64,000 bases of DNA from Axinella damicornis. Taxonomy: Eukaryota > Porifera > Demospongiae > Axinellida > Axinellidae. Below the pieces are notes generated by a model. That model worked only from the letters and a program-made list of their open reading frames with translations. It was not told the origin of the DNA and searched no databases. Both the position numbers and the translations under genes were made by a program. Positions 1 to 11,700 of this stretch are shown here, in pieces (the stretch's first letter is position 1; each line of letters starts with the position of its first letter). Location of the stretch: contig OZ007509.1 in assembly GCA_963931865.1 (NCBI GenBank), forward strand, positions 17,784,508-17,848,507. Direction: 5' to 3'.

Positions 1-48
1 TGTACTAGTATCAGTGCTCAGTTTTCAGCATTGCTTGTAGTATGCATA

Positions 49-582
49 CCGTATTTCCCCGATCAAACGCTGCAGCTACTATTTATTTCAACACACGATT
101 CACTGCAGCTAATGTTCAAGGGTGGCCACTAATCAAGGGTAGCGTTTATTAATCTCAGCGAACTCTTTCGTGAAAGTAGTTGCATTGAGAAAACCAGTTA
201 CTGGTTTGTCGAAATGATCATGTGGTACCACAAAGGGCTGAAGCAAACTCCAAGTGTCCTTGTAAGCTTTTTCTTCGCTACAAAGCGGTACTTCCGATCC
301 GTTTCCTCGCTTTCTTTCATCCAGTGACTTCAGATGTCGCTTGCCCTCCATGCCTCAGGAACTTGCACCAAACGTTCAGAGCACATAACCAACAATCTGT
401 TCTTCTCACGAATGGTCATGGTCATCTCCCTCAAGAGCTAGACAAAGCACTCATGTGCTACTCGAATACTAGCCGCGGATATGAAAAAAGGCAGTGTTTA
501 TTTCATTCAGCCCTTCTGGAGGTGCAGCTATTATTCGAGGGTGGCCACTAAATGAGGACGGTGTTTGATCGCAGAAATACAG
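49..582. mobile_element. Aged TA-flanked TIR element (CCGTATTTCC family)
   Basis: The left end CCGTATTTCCCCGATCAAAC (49) is mirrored by GTTTGATCGCAGAAATACAG ending at 582. TA stands on both sides (47-48 and 583-584). It has the same length class and internal degenerate CGAGGGYGGC-type motifs as the young copy 38474-38992. No transposase is seen, so it is non-autonomous. Confidence 0.6.
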
Positions 583-643
583 TATATACGTAGATGTGAC
601 CACAGATGGCATGTTCTGTTAGTCTCTATGGGCCTTGTTGATT

Positions 644-982
644 CTAGGGCGTAGCTAGCAATGAGGCAAGGGAGGCAGTTGCCTCCTCGCTTTTCTGGAT
701 AATGACGCGCGTGTCTGGTGAGTCTCGCACACTCCATGTACGATGTGCGTTCGATCTGATGACAGAGACAGGAGCTAGGCTGACCATGAGCCGGCGTATA
801 CTCTTAACGCTGATAGTGCTGCAAGTCTGGAACAGTCTGGGCACCGGCATATTGCTGTAGCATTTCGAGAGCAACTGTTTGCACGCACTGCGTATTAACT
901 TATGAATAATTAATTAGCTCAAAAAATTTTCGCCGTGAGAACTCCATGCCTCCTCAGTCTCCAAATCCTAGCTACGCCCCTG
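644..982. mobile_element. 5-bp-TSD TIR element (AGGGGCGTAGC family), copy 1
   Basis: TAGGGCGTAGCTAG at the left is matched by CTAGCTACGCCCCTG at the right, flanked by TGATT (639-643 and 983-987). The empty site is kept near 61655 (TTGTTGATTGGCAGGCC). The interior is the inverted equivalent of 58330-58662. It is non-autonomous. Confidence 0.7.
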
Positions 983-1282
983 TGATTGGCAGGCCAGGTG
1001 CCCGAAATGCCTGTACCCTACCATACAAAAGGAAATCTACACTTCAGGCTCATAAGATGAAGAGAAGACTTTATGCGCCAAATCACCTGTACACGATTAC
1101 ATGCCCTGACCTGTCATGATGTGCACCTACTACGTAGCTGCCTATAATTTGTATTTCAGCCATGGCAATTTTTATAGGGTACCTGTGAAAGCCGGAACGT
1201 AGGAACGCGGAACGCGCAGGGCGTCTTTATTCACTGGACGGGACTGGACTCACCCAAAAATCTGTTTTTCAGTGTAGGACAG

Positions 1283-1958
1283 AAGCTAAGCATACTTATT
1301 TATTCACTAAAGTTGCTTGCATAGCCTGCTTTCGTGTCTTTCCTCGAGTCGGTAGAGGTCAAAGGTCACGTGCATATTTAATAAGCTTCAATGAAAAGAT
1401 TAAAAGAGCACTTATAAAAAATAAATAAATAAAATAAAAATAAAAATAAATAAATAAAAAAAAGACAGGCGCCAGCCAGTAGCCCCCACCAGGGTGGATG
1501 GCCTCGTCTGACTTTCACTTTCGCAGGTCATGTCACTATGCTCTAATATATTTTTTATACTTTTTTAATAATAATTTATCTATTTACCTTTACCATATAT
1601 GCATTTGGTTGGTTGTTTTGTATCATTCAGTTTCAGCCTGCATGCAGGTGCTGTTTTGGTTGTATCACTTTTTGTTTCTGTATATTTATCATAATTATGA
1701 AAAAAAAAAAAAGAAGAAAAAAGAAAAAAGAAATAACAAAAAAAAAACTTATTTACCGCAGACATCGAACTCCAGCCTTTTGCTGAAGCATAGAAAACAG
1801 AAAATAATATTCCTCTATCATCCACGACTGACTGAAGAGCATTTTGCTGAAGCTTATTAGTATGCACGTGACCTTTGACCTCTACCGACTCGAGGGAAGA
1901 CACGAAAGCATGCAGGCTATGCAAGCAACTTTAGTGAATAAATAAGTATGCTTAGCTT
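1283..1958. mobile_element. Nested palindromic element inside the left arm
   Basis: Inverted ends AAGCTAAGCATACTTATTTA and its complement. The right arm of the host foldback (3020-3040) lacks it and reads straight from CACCCCATACTGTCC, giving an empty site inside the same element. The same nested element occurs at 3459-3793. Confidence 0.6.
1417..1748 (+). mobile_element. Short retroposon-like insertion with A-rich tail
   Basis: A segment ending in a long A-rich run (1700-1748) interrupts the nested element. CTTAT occurs on both sides, and the sister copy near 3585-3592 is uninterrupted. The long frame at 1498-1860 is a by-product of low-complexity A/T sequence, not a gene. The family is not recognised. 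Confidence 0.4.
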
Positions 1959-2039
1959 CTGTCCTATGGGGTGCCGTTTGTGTCAAAACTACATTGTGAG
2001 TCGATGGATGGTTAATACGTTGACGTACAGCTTGCAGGG

Positions 2040-2270
2040 CGACGAATCTATAAGCACTGAGGCGACGAATCTTTCTGAGGCGACGACTCTGTGAAGCAGC
2101 GTCAGTTCTGAGGCGACGAATCTTTCCAAGGCGACGAATCTTTCCGAGGCGACGAATCTTTCCGAGGCGACGAATCTTTCCGAGGCGACGAATCTTTCCG
2201 AGGCGACGAATCTTTCTAAGGCGACGAATCTTTCCGAGGCGACGAATCTGACTGAGGTGACGAATCTGAA
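2040..2270. repeat. 18-bp minisatellite, inverted copy
   Basis: About a dozen imperfect copies of GAGGCGACGAATCTTTCC. It mirrors the array at 2660-2950 and forms the inner arm of the foldback. Confidence 0.8.
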
Positions 2271-2659
2271 TGACTGAGGCCGGAAATGGGTGTGACTGTA
2301 CTTTCGAGCCATACCTAGTCTGTTTGTGCAGTTACATTGTTACCTGACTAATGGGCCCTCCTGGCCTTTCTATGTCATTATAATAATTTAATGGATACAG
2401 TGGCAAAGAACTTGCTTAAGAGGGACGAGAGAGTAGAGTTAGAGGTGGACATTAAGCATTATAAATTTGTCTTGTGCTACATGTACATGAATTGTATCGT
2501 TGAATGTAATTTTGTCATGATTTTCATTATGTCTCTCACAGGAGTTGGAGGAAGCTGTTTGTTGCATGCGCGATACGATTCACACCCACTTTCTTAATAA
2601 TTTTTGTTAATATTTTTTTATTATTTACTATTCATCGTCTCCGTCAGTCAGTAGTGAGT

Positions 2660-2950
2660 CATGCAGATTCGTCACCTCGGAAAGATTCGTCGCCTTGGAA
2701 AGATTCGTCGCCTCGGAAAGATTCGTCGCCTCGGAAAGATTCGTCGCCTCGGAAAGATTCGTCGCCTCGGAAAGATTCGTCGCCTTGGAAAGATTCGTCG
2801 CCTCAGAACTGACGCTGCTTCACAGAGTCGTCGCCTCAGCCGCCTCAGTTCATATTCGTCGCCTCAGAACTGACGCTGCTTCACAGAGTCGTCGCCTCAG
2901 AAAGATTCGTCGCCTCAGAACTGACGCTGCTTATAGATTCGTCGCCCTGC
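2660..2950. repeat. 18-bp minisatellite, direct copy
   Basis: Imperfect copies of GGAAAGATTCGTCGCCTC, the complement of the array at 2040-2270. Open frames here (repeating ERFVAS or RRLGKI) are products of the repeat. Confidence 0.8.
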
Positions 2951-3282
2951 AAGCTGTACGTCAACGTATTAACCATCCATCGACTCACAATGCAGTTTTG
3001 ACACAAACGGCACCCCATACTGTCCTACACTGAAAAACAGATTTTTGGGTGAGTCCAGTCCCGTCCAGTGAATAAAGACGCCCTGCGCGTACGGTGCAAG
3101 TGATGATAGCGCGCGGCCCGCATTTTACTTCCGTTCCGCGTTCCGTTCCGCGTTCCGTTCCGCGTTCCTACGTTCCGGCTTTCACAGGTACCCATTTTTA
3201 TAGTAGCGTTTTTTATGTAGGCTACATCAAACCACTGGTTTTAATAATTGTGAACTTTTGATATCTGATAATCGGTACCAAG

Positions 3283-3964
3283 GGGTACCTGTGAAAGCAG
3301 GAACGCGGAACGCGGAACGGAACGCAGAACGGAAGTAAAATGCGGGCCGCGCGCTATCATCACCGTACGTACGCGCAGGGCGTCTTTATTCATTGGACTG
3401 ATGGACTAGACTGGACTCACCCAAAAATCTGTAAGATGCCTTTTTCAGTGTAGGACAGAGCTAAGCATACTTATTTATTCACTAAAGTTGCTTGCATAGC
3501 CTGCTTTCGTGTCTTCCCTCGAGTCGGTAGAGGTCAAAGGTCACGTGCATATTTAATAAGCTTCAATGAAAAGATTAGAAGAGCATTTATTTACCGCAGA
3601 CATCGAACTCTAGCCTTTTGCTGAAGTATAGAAAACAGAAAATGATATTCCTCTATCATCCACGACTGACTGAAGCGTATTTTGCTGAAGCTCATTAAAT
3701 ATGCACGTGACCTTTGACCTCTACCGACTCGAGGGAAGACACGAAAGCAGGCTATGCAAGCAACTTTAGTGAATAAATAAGTATGCTTAGCTTCTGTCCT
3801 ACACTGAAGAAGGCATCTTACAGATTTTGGGTGAGTCCAGTCCAGTCCACAAGTCCAATGAATAAAGACGCCCTGCGCGTACGGTGATGATAGCGCGCGG
3901 CCCGCATTTTACTTCCGTTCCGCGTTCGGTTCCGCGTTCCGCGTTCCGGCTTTCACAGGTACCC
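3283..3964. mobile_element. Second GGGTACCTG foldback element
   Basis: Same termini as 1177-3193 (GGGTACCTGTGAAAGC) but short, with the nested palindrome at 3459-3793 forming most of the inside. Subterminal GGAACGCGGAAC direct repeats are visible on both arms. No matching target duplication was found. Confidence 0.65.
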
Positions 3965-5462
3965 GTGCCCATAACGGGAAGGAGCGTCCAACTCGCGTAA
4001 CCATCATGCTCGGAATAGCGCACTCACACTCCTTATACGGATGCGTTTGCGGTCTGTGTACGTGTACGGCTGCTCGTGAGTAGGTGGGCAGGTGTTCTGT
4101 GCGCTAGCGTGGATGATTGCTGCAGTTAGTTTTTCACACGTCTGCGAGAGCGGCGCGCACTAAATAGAATACCAGCCTGAAGCACTATACTAACACATGG
4201 AGGCAGCCTCACACAAGCTACTAACAATTTTATACCACAGAATAAAATCAGAAACATACCTGACAAGTTCATGACAACCACAGCTCACCAGTACCACTCT
4301 CGTAGAATGCGGATACGTATAGTTTAGACGGACAGCTGCTTTGTATCCAGAGCAGGACGCTCGAGTACAAGCAAGAATCACCTTCAAGGACACATTTTAG
4401 GCTACACTTGGCTCTGTACTGCCACTATGTTCAGCGGTTAGACAAAAACTATACGTACCCGCAAAGTACAGTTGCTGGACATCCTGGATCTCTCTTTTGG
4501 ATTGGTGTCCTTCCGTCAGTCAAACTGGGCTGTGGTTCAAATAACTTTCGCCCGAACAACAATAGCTTTAGCCAGAGACTTCGCCCACAAAACGTACAAC
4601 GACGCCTTGGCACGCACTGGCTGCCTCTACACTTTCCACGATGTCTAATTGACTTCCGCAAAAGGTCAATAGGTTCACGAAAATTGACAGTACAGCTGGA
4701 AAACAATACTCGCGCATAGCACGCTAATTGAATTAATACGCAACTAGCCCGCGACCTTAACAAAGTAGGTGCGTGTTGTAGCCCTTCTGTATAAGGCTTT
4801 TTTGTGCTACTGCTAATCCAAGAAAGATGGGACCCTAACAAGTACGGTAGTTTGACGCTCCTTCGCGCTGCTTCGCGGCGCTCATAAGCTCCTGTCGGTA
4901 GGCATCATTAAAAATGACGCCGATGTGAACGTTTTTCTGATACGCATTTGTGGTGCAGCTTAACCACAATTCGGAAGGCTTCTTCGAGAATTGGGAAGTG
5001 TCTTCGAAGGCTTCTTCCGAAGAGCGTTGGTTTTGTATTTATGTAAACGTTCGAGAAACAGTGCAAATTTACTTAATTATGGATCTTCCGATCTTCATTT
5101 AGGAGTTGCATTTGTTGCGTAAATCTGATGCCGTGATGGAAAATGGTTCTGTAACACACGTCATTTTCAAAGATGGGTACCGTAACTGCTGTAATCAGTT
5201 ATATAACTATTCATCAAGTTAGCGCAAAGAAAACAGGTATAATATTGACATGTTCTGCTATCATGAATCTACAGACCTGCACCATATGGGTTAAATGAGC
5301 CAGGAATTGCCAACACAATTGAGAAGGGTGTAGTGACTCTGCCTCCACAATACATATATTATGTCCAGATCAATTCTGGACATAATATATTTTCATTATC
5401 ACTTAGTCTAAACTTGCAAGTAGTTACGCAACAGACAGAGATATGCCAATAAGAATACTTAC
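3965..5462. other. Unassigned DNA, gene C intron side
   Basis: I see no FN3 or PARP signal and no repeat shared with the rest of the window. Short opposed frames at 4190-4841 match nothing I know. A perfect inverted repeat (AATATATTATGTCCAGA...) lies at 5352-5391, just 3' of the last visible exon. Confidence 0.4.
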
Positions 5463-5768
5463 CAAAGTAGCTTGAAACTGCCTTCCATTGCCCAAAACAG
5501 TCACCACACTGTGCCCTCACTCCAAACCTGGAGGTGGTTAGTGGTATGAGACCGGAATCTTTATCGAGTACTAAGCTGGTGGTGGAGCAGTATATTTCAA
5601 CGTTGTCTCCTCCCTTTGGCTCGAAACGAACGTGGTACTGGGTGACGTCTCGCCAGGAATGTTGAGTTCCAGCCCCAACATTTGATGGTGGGTCCCAGGT
5701 GAGGGTTACAGATGGGACATTTGGGTTTAGAATAGCTGCCAGATTCCCAACTTGATCAGGAACCAGAG
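5463..5768 (-). CDS. Gene C FN3 exon 13
   Basis: 306-nt phase-1 FN3 exon: LVPDQVGNLAAILN, VTLTWDPPSNVGAGTQ, YHVRFEPKGGDN, IPLTTSRFGVRAQCGDC. The donor is GTAAGT and the acceptor CTACAG. Twin of 46176 and 62359. It is the last exon visible in gene C. The remaining 5.4 kb to the window edge contains only repeats and unassigned DNA. Confidence 0.85.
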
Positions 5769-8700
5769 CTGTAGGGGGCATACACGTATGAGAGCATAGT
5801 TAACAATTTCTGCTATACATAATCCTCAATCCCAACAGTAAGTTACTGCTATACATTTGAAACTTGCCTAGTGATAAACAGGTATCCATTGTTAAAACCA
5901 TAATGCACTCTGTAGCAGCCAAATGAGCCTGGAGAATACCAATAAGCCTAATATTAGGCGTTAATACTTGTACATGCTCTTCCGCTTCTTTTCACTAACT
6001 GTTGGTATGTTAATTGAACTACTGGCAAATGGAATTAAGATGTGACCATCATCGTGATTAATTCCAGAATTCCTTCAACTAAAAGCAGTGTTGTTAGGTA
6101 CGTACATCCCACGTACATGCATACACTTACCTGCAAAATGTAAGTTTGATACACTTCTGCACTCTTGACTTTCATTGTTACCACTGTATGCCGTCACTTG
6201 GAGAGAGGACAAAGTCCCAGAAGATTCCGGCACTCCTGTGATGACAGTCTCAGAAGTACAACCATTCACAACCTTCATACCATAGCTGACCCTTTCATTG
6301 TCCAAGAAATGGATCTGATACTTAGTCACAGATCCTGGATATGCAGCATTGGCTGGTGGGTCCCACTTCAGCGTCACAGAAGGTTTGTGTGTGTTCACAG
6401 CTGATTTTAAGTTTTGAATTGGGCCAGGAGTGAGAGCTGTATATATGAAGAGATACAATGCAGTACTATCCAATTTGCAGTACAGATTGTTACCGAATGG
6501 TATAGTGAGACCCCACCTCAAAATCAGTGAGATTGGCACAAAATGAGTGAGACCCTGTGAACGCTCAACTCATGACACAATAAATACCCTCGACATTCAC
6601 AGGTCAAATAAATTTGACCTGTGAATGTCAGCTAGGGTCAAGGCATAAAATGAGTGAAATTCCAAAGTATATAGGGGCGTGTCCACATAGTTTGATTAAC
6701 TAGAAGTCAAAGGGCATACTAAAAAGTATTAGTTATTGTTATAGTTAATTAAAACAACACTAGAATGAACTCATACATACCAATGTATTCAGAAACTTTC
6801 CTCCATTCTCCTTTATTGTGATCAGCATTCCGTGCCCTGACTTGAAAGTCGTACGTTGTCAGTGGATTGAGGCCATTCTCCCTCGTAAGGAGAACACTAG
6901 TAGCTTGAGAATCCACAGTCATCTTATGGTAGTCTTTCCTCCGCCGACTTCCAGCCGGTCTGAAGCGAATGTTATACGATGTCACATCTTCTGCAGCTTT
7001 GACATTACTTGGTTTGTCCCAGGTCAGGGTCAGAGAAGGTCGGTTAGTGTCCGAGGTTAACCTCAGGTTCTGAACTTGCCCTGGAACCAGTGCTGCAGGA
7101 GAGAGTGGGAATCACTGAAGACACAAGTGACTTTGGATTAAATGCATATGAACCAGTGTATTTGTGCATGTCAAGCATATAAGGACCATTTCTTTCTCAA
7201 GACAGATAAGGCACAGATCAGCTACAAAGACAATCATGAATTATTGGGGCGAGCGTGAGCGAGCCCCAGTTTGCTGCAAATTTTATATATATTTATATAT
7301 ATATCGAGGGGCAACCGCACTCCTGGTAGCCGTTGCAACTCCGCGGTTGCCTCGCCGTAGCGCAGGCTAATTATTGCAATTCGTTCCAATTAACGCACAT
7401 GCCACGTGGCAACCACGCTCAGTCGATCGCGAGCAATGGCGACCAAAACGAAGACAAGACATTATTACAGCACTCACAACTTAGCCAGCACGGTGAGTTT
7501 CGGCATGTAAGCGTCAGTGAACGACAGCGATCACGGCTGTGTGGTCAGAATCTTCGTGTGCCTTTCCTAAGAACGGTACTGCCACCGGAAGTCGAAGAGA
7601 GCGCTCGAGCAATGGCGGCCAACGGCGAGACAAAAGCGTTCATATCTCTACCACCAAGGTGAGTTTCAGCACAATTATTTTGATTTTGTGTCACTGCATC
7701 ATAGCGATCATGGCGGTGTAGTTAGAATCTTTGTAGGCCATTCAGAAGTAGTCAAACGTTTATTACATTATTTACATTATTTACATTACGAGGGGCAACC
7801 GCACTCCTGGTAGCCGCGGTTAAACGATAGCACAAGCTAAGTGTGACAGTTCGTTCCAATTATCACACAACCCATGAGTACCATGATAGCTATATATAGG
7901 GAAGATCAGATATTGCTCTCAAGTACCCATTCATAGCCGCCCGGTTGCGACTCGCCGTAGCGCTAGTTTCCAATTAACGCACATGCCACGTGGCAACCAC
8001 GCTCAGTCGATCGCGAGCAATGGCGACCAAAAGGAAGACAAGACATTATTACAGCACTCACAACTTAGCCAGCACGGTGAGTATCGGCATGTAAGCGTCA
8101 GTGAAGGACAGCGATCACGGCTGTGTGGTCAGAATCTTCGTGCGCCTTTCCTAAGAACGGTACTGCAACGGAAGTCGAAGAGAGCGCTCGAGCAATGGCG
8201 GCCAACGGCGAGACAAAAGCGTTCATATCTCTACAACCAAGGTGAGTTTCAGCACAAATATTTTGATTTTGTGTCACTGCAGCATAGCGATCACGGCGGT
8301 GTAGTTAGAATCTTTGTAGGCCATTCGGAAGTAGTCAAACGTTTATTAGATTATTTAGATTAGTTTAGAATACGAGAAGCAACCGCACTCCTGGTAGCAG
8401 CCGATGCAACCGGTTGCAACTCGCTGGTAGCGCACGGCCGTGTGGTCTGAATCTTCGTGTGCCTTTCCTAAAAACGCCCCAGGCTCATATCTCCACCACC
8501 AAGGTGAATTTCAACACCAACTTTTACATTCAGGTCAGTGCATGATAGTGATCATGGCGGTGTAGTCAGAATTTCTGTAGGCCAAGCCTAAGTACTCAAA
8601 CATTATTTAATATGTTTATTTCTGCTTTGTTGACGAGGGGCAACCGCACTCCTGGTAGCCGCGTTGCAACCGGTTGCGACTCGACGGTAGCGCAAGCTAG

Positions 8701-11700
8701 GTATTGCAACTCATTCCAATTAACGCACATGCCACGCGACGTCAACGTCGATCGATTGAGCTGAGTCAGCAATGGCGGCCCAAGGCGAAGACAAGAAACT
8801 GTTACAGCGCTCACAACTTCGCCAGCACGGTGAGTTTTGGCATGTAAGCGTCAGTGAACGACAGCGATCACGGCCGTGTGGTCAGAATCTTCGTGTGCCT
8901 TTCCTAAGAACGGTACTGCCACCGGAAGTCGAAGAGAGCGCTCGAGCAATGGTGGCCAACGGCGAGACAAAAGCGTTCATATCTCTACCACCAAGGTGAG
9001 TTTCAGCACAATTATTTTGATTTTGTGTCACTGCATCATAGCGATCACGACGGTGTAGTCAGAATCTTTGTAGGCCATTCGGAAATAGTCAAACGTTTAT
9101 TATTTAGATTAATTAATTAGATTAATTAGATTAATTACGAGGGGCAACCGCACTCCTGGTAGCAGCGATGCAACCGGTTGCAACTCGCTGGGTGGTCATA
9201 GTCTTTGTGGCAATGAAACTTTGAAAGTTGAAGAGAGTGCTCGAGCAATGGCGGCTGAAGGGAAGACAAAAGTACTCACAACTCAACTACCAAGATGAAT
9301 TTCAGCAACACATGTACAATTGCATGGTTGGGTCACTGCACAATAGTGATCATGAAGATTTAGTCAGAACCTTTGTAGGTCCTTCCTGCGGGCTGGGAGG
9401 TTTTTTATTTCTTTATATTTGCATTATTAGCGAGGGGCAACCGCACTCCTGGTAGCCGTTGCAACCCCGCGATTGCCTCGCCGTAGCAAAACTAATCATT
9501 GCAATTGGTTCTAATTAACGCACATGCCACGTGGCTCAGTCGATCGCGAGCAATGGCGACCAAAAGGAAGACAAGACATTATTACAGCACTCACAACTTA
9601 GCCAGCACGGTGAGTTATGGCATGCAAGCGTCAGTGAACGACAGCTATCACGGCCGTGTGGTCAGAATCTTCGTGTGCCGTTCCTAAGAATGGTACTGTC
9701 ACCGGAAGTCGAAGAGAGCGCTCGAGCAATGGCGGCCACGGCGAGACAAAAGCGCTCATATCTCCACCACCAAGGTGAGTTTCAGCACAATTATTTTGAT
9801 TTTGTGTCACTGCATGATAGCGATCACGACGGTGTAGTCAGAATCTTTGTAGGCCACTCCGAAGTAGTCGAACGTTTATTATTTAGATTATATTACATTA
9901 CGCGGCACAATTTTTCCTATACCAGGAGTGTAACGAGGGGCAACCGCACTCCTGGTAGCCGTTGCAACGCCGCGGTCGCCTCGCCGTAGCGAAGCTAATT
10001 ATTGCAATTCGTTCCAATTAACGCACATGCCACGTGGCTCAGTCGATCGCGAGCAATGGCGACCAAAAGGGAGACAAGACAGCACTCACAACTCAGCCAG
10101 CACGGTGAGTATTGGCATGTAAGCGTCAATGAACGACAGCGATCAAGGCTGTGTGGTTAGAATCTTCGTGAGCCTTTCCTAAGAACGGTACTGCCACCGG
10201 AAGTCGGAGAGAGCGCTCGAGCAATGGCGGCTACGGCGAGACAAAAGCGTTCATATCTCTACCACCAAGGTGAGTTTCAGCACAATTATTTTGATTTTAT
10301 ATCACTGCATCATAGCGATCACGACGGTGTAGTCAGAATCTCTGTATGCCATTCCGAAATAGTCAAACGTTTCAATGATTACATTATATTATATTATATT
10401 ACGCGGCACAATTTTTCCTATACCAGGAGTGTAACGAGGGGCAACCGCACTCCTGGTAGCCGCGGTTAAATGGTAGCACAAGCTAAGTGTGACAGTTCGT
10501 TCCAGTTATCACACATGACATGAGTACCATGATAGCTATATATAGGGAAGATCAGAAATCATTTAGAGTGCTCTCAAGTACCGAATAAAACCGCCGCGTT
10601 GCGCTGCAACCCCGGTTGCGACTCGCCGTAGCGCGTATTACAATTCGTTCCAATTAACGCACATGCCACGTGGCAACCACGCTCAGTCAATCTCGAGCAA
10701 TGGCGATCAAAAGGAAGACAAGACAGCACTCACAACTTAGCCAGCACGGTGAGTTTCGGCATGTAAGCGTCAGTGAACGACAGCGATCACGGTCGTGTGG
10801 TCAGAATCTTCGTGTGCCTTTCCTAAGAACGGTACTGCCACCGGAAGTCGAAGAGAGCGCTCGAGCAATGGTGGCCAACGGCGAGACAAAAGCGTTCATA
10901 TCTCCACCACCAAGGTGAGTTTCAGCACAATTATTTTGATTTTGTGTCGCTGCATCATAGCGATCACGACGGTGTAGTCAGAATCTTTGTAGGCCATTCG
11001 GAAATAGTCAAACGTTCATTAATTATTTAGATTAATTAATTACATTACGCGGCACAATTTTCTCTATACCAGGAGTGTAACGAGGGGCAACCGCACTCCT
11101 GGTAGCCGTTGCAACGCTGCGGTTGCCTCGCCGTAGCGAAGCTAAATTATTGCAATTCGTTCCAATTAACGCACATGCCACGTGGCTCAGTCGATCGCGA
11201 GCATGGCGACCAAAAGGAAGACAAGACAGCACTCACAACTTAGCCAGCACGGTGAGTTTTGGCATGTAAGTGTCAGTTAACGACAGCGATGACGGCTGTG
11301 TGGTCAGAATCTTCGTGTGCCTCTTCTAAGAACGGTACTGCCACCGGAAGTCGATGGAGCGCTCGAGCAATAGCGGCCAACGGCGAGACCAAGGCGTTCA
11401 CATCTCTACCACCAAGGTGAGTTTCAGCGCAATTATTTTGATTTTGTGTCACTACATCATAGCGATCACGACGGTGTAGTCAGAATCTTTGTAGGCCATT
11501 CCGAAGTAGTCAAACGTTTATTATATTATATTATATTACATTACGCGGCACAATTTTTCCTATACCAGGAGTGTAACATTACGCGGCACTTTATTTCCTA
11601 TACCAGGAGTGTAATTATATCGTACGTCGTGCCGTAAATCACTTCCTGCTCGTATTTTGCGTGTTCTTGCGTCATGCGTTATTTCCTAACTGAGTTCACT

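Larger units (their letters stand above)
1177..3193. mobile_element. Large foldback element with 9-bp target duplication (Mutator-like)
   Basis: It begins GGGTACCTGTGAAAGCCGG and ends with the inverse. It is flanked by ATTTTTATA at 1168-1176 and 3194-3202. Long arms run inward to an 18-bp minisatellite (GATTCGTCGCCTCGGAAA) present in opposite orientation in each arm (about 2040-2270 and 2660-2950), around a unique centre at about 2330-2650. The 9-bp TSD and long TIRs fit Mutator-like elements. It contains the nested elements 1283-1958 and 1417-1748. Confidence 0.7.

Noticed and set aside
1498..1860. 120-residue plus-strand protein
   Set aside because: Composed of poly-Lys, Phe and Tyr from A/T-rich retroposon sequence and spans an element boundary.
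1989..3033. 18-bp direct repeats as a CRISPR array
   Set aside because: Repeats abut with no unique spacers, are mirrored in a foldback element, and the genome is eukaryotic.
7333..11637. Repeated frames such as MAANGETKAFISLPP as a multigene cluster
   Set aside because: They end within 60-150 codons, follow the tandem repeat rather than any domain, and no copy extends past the putative donor.
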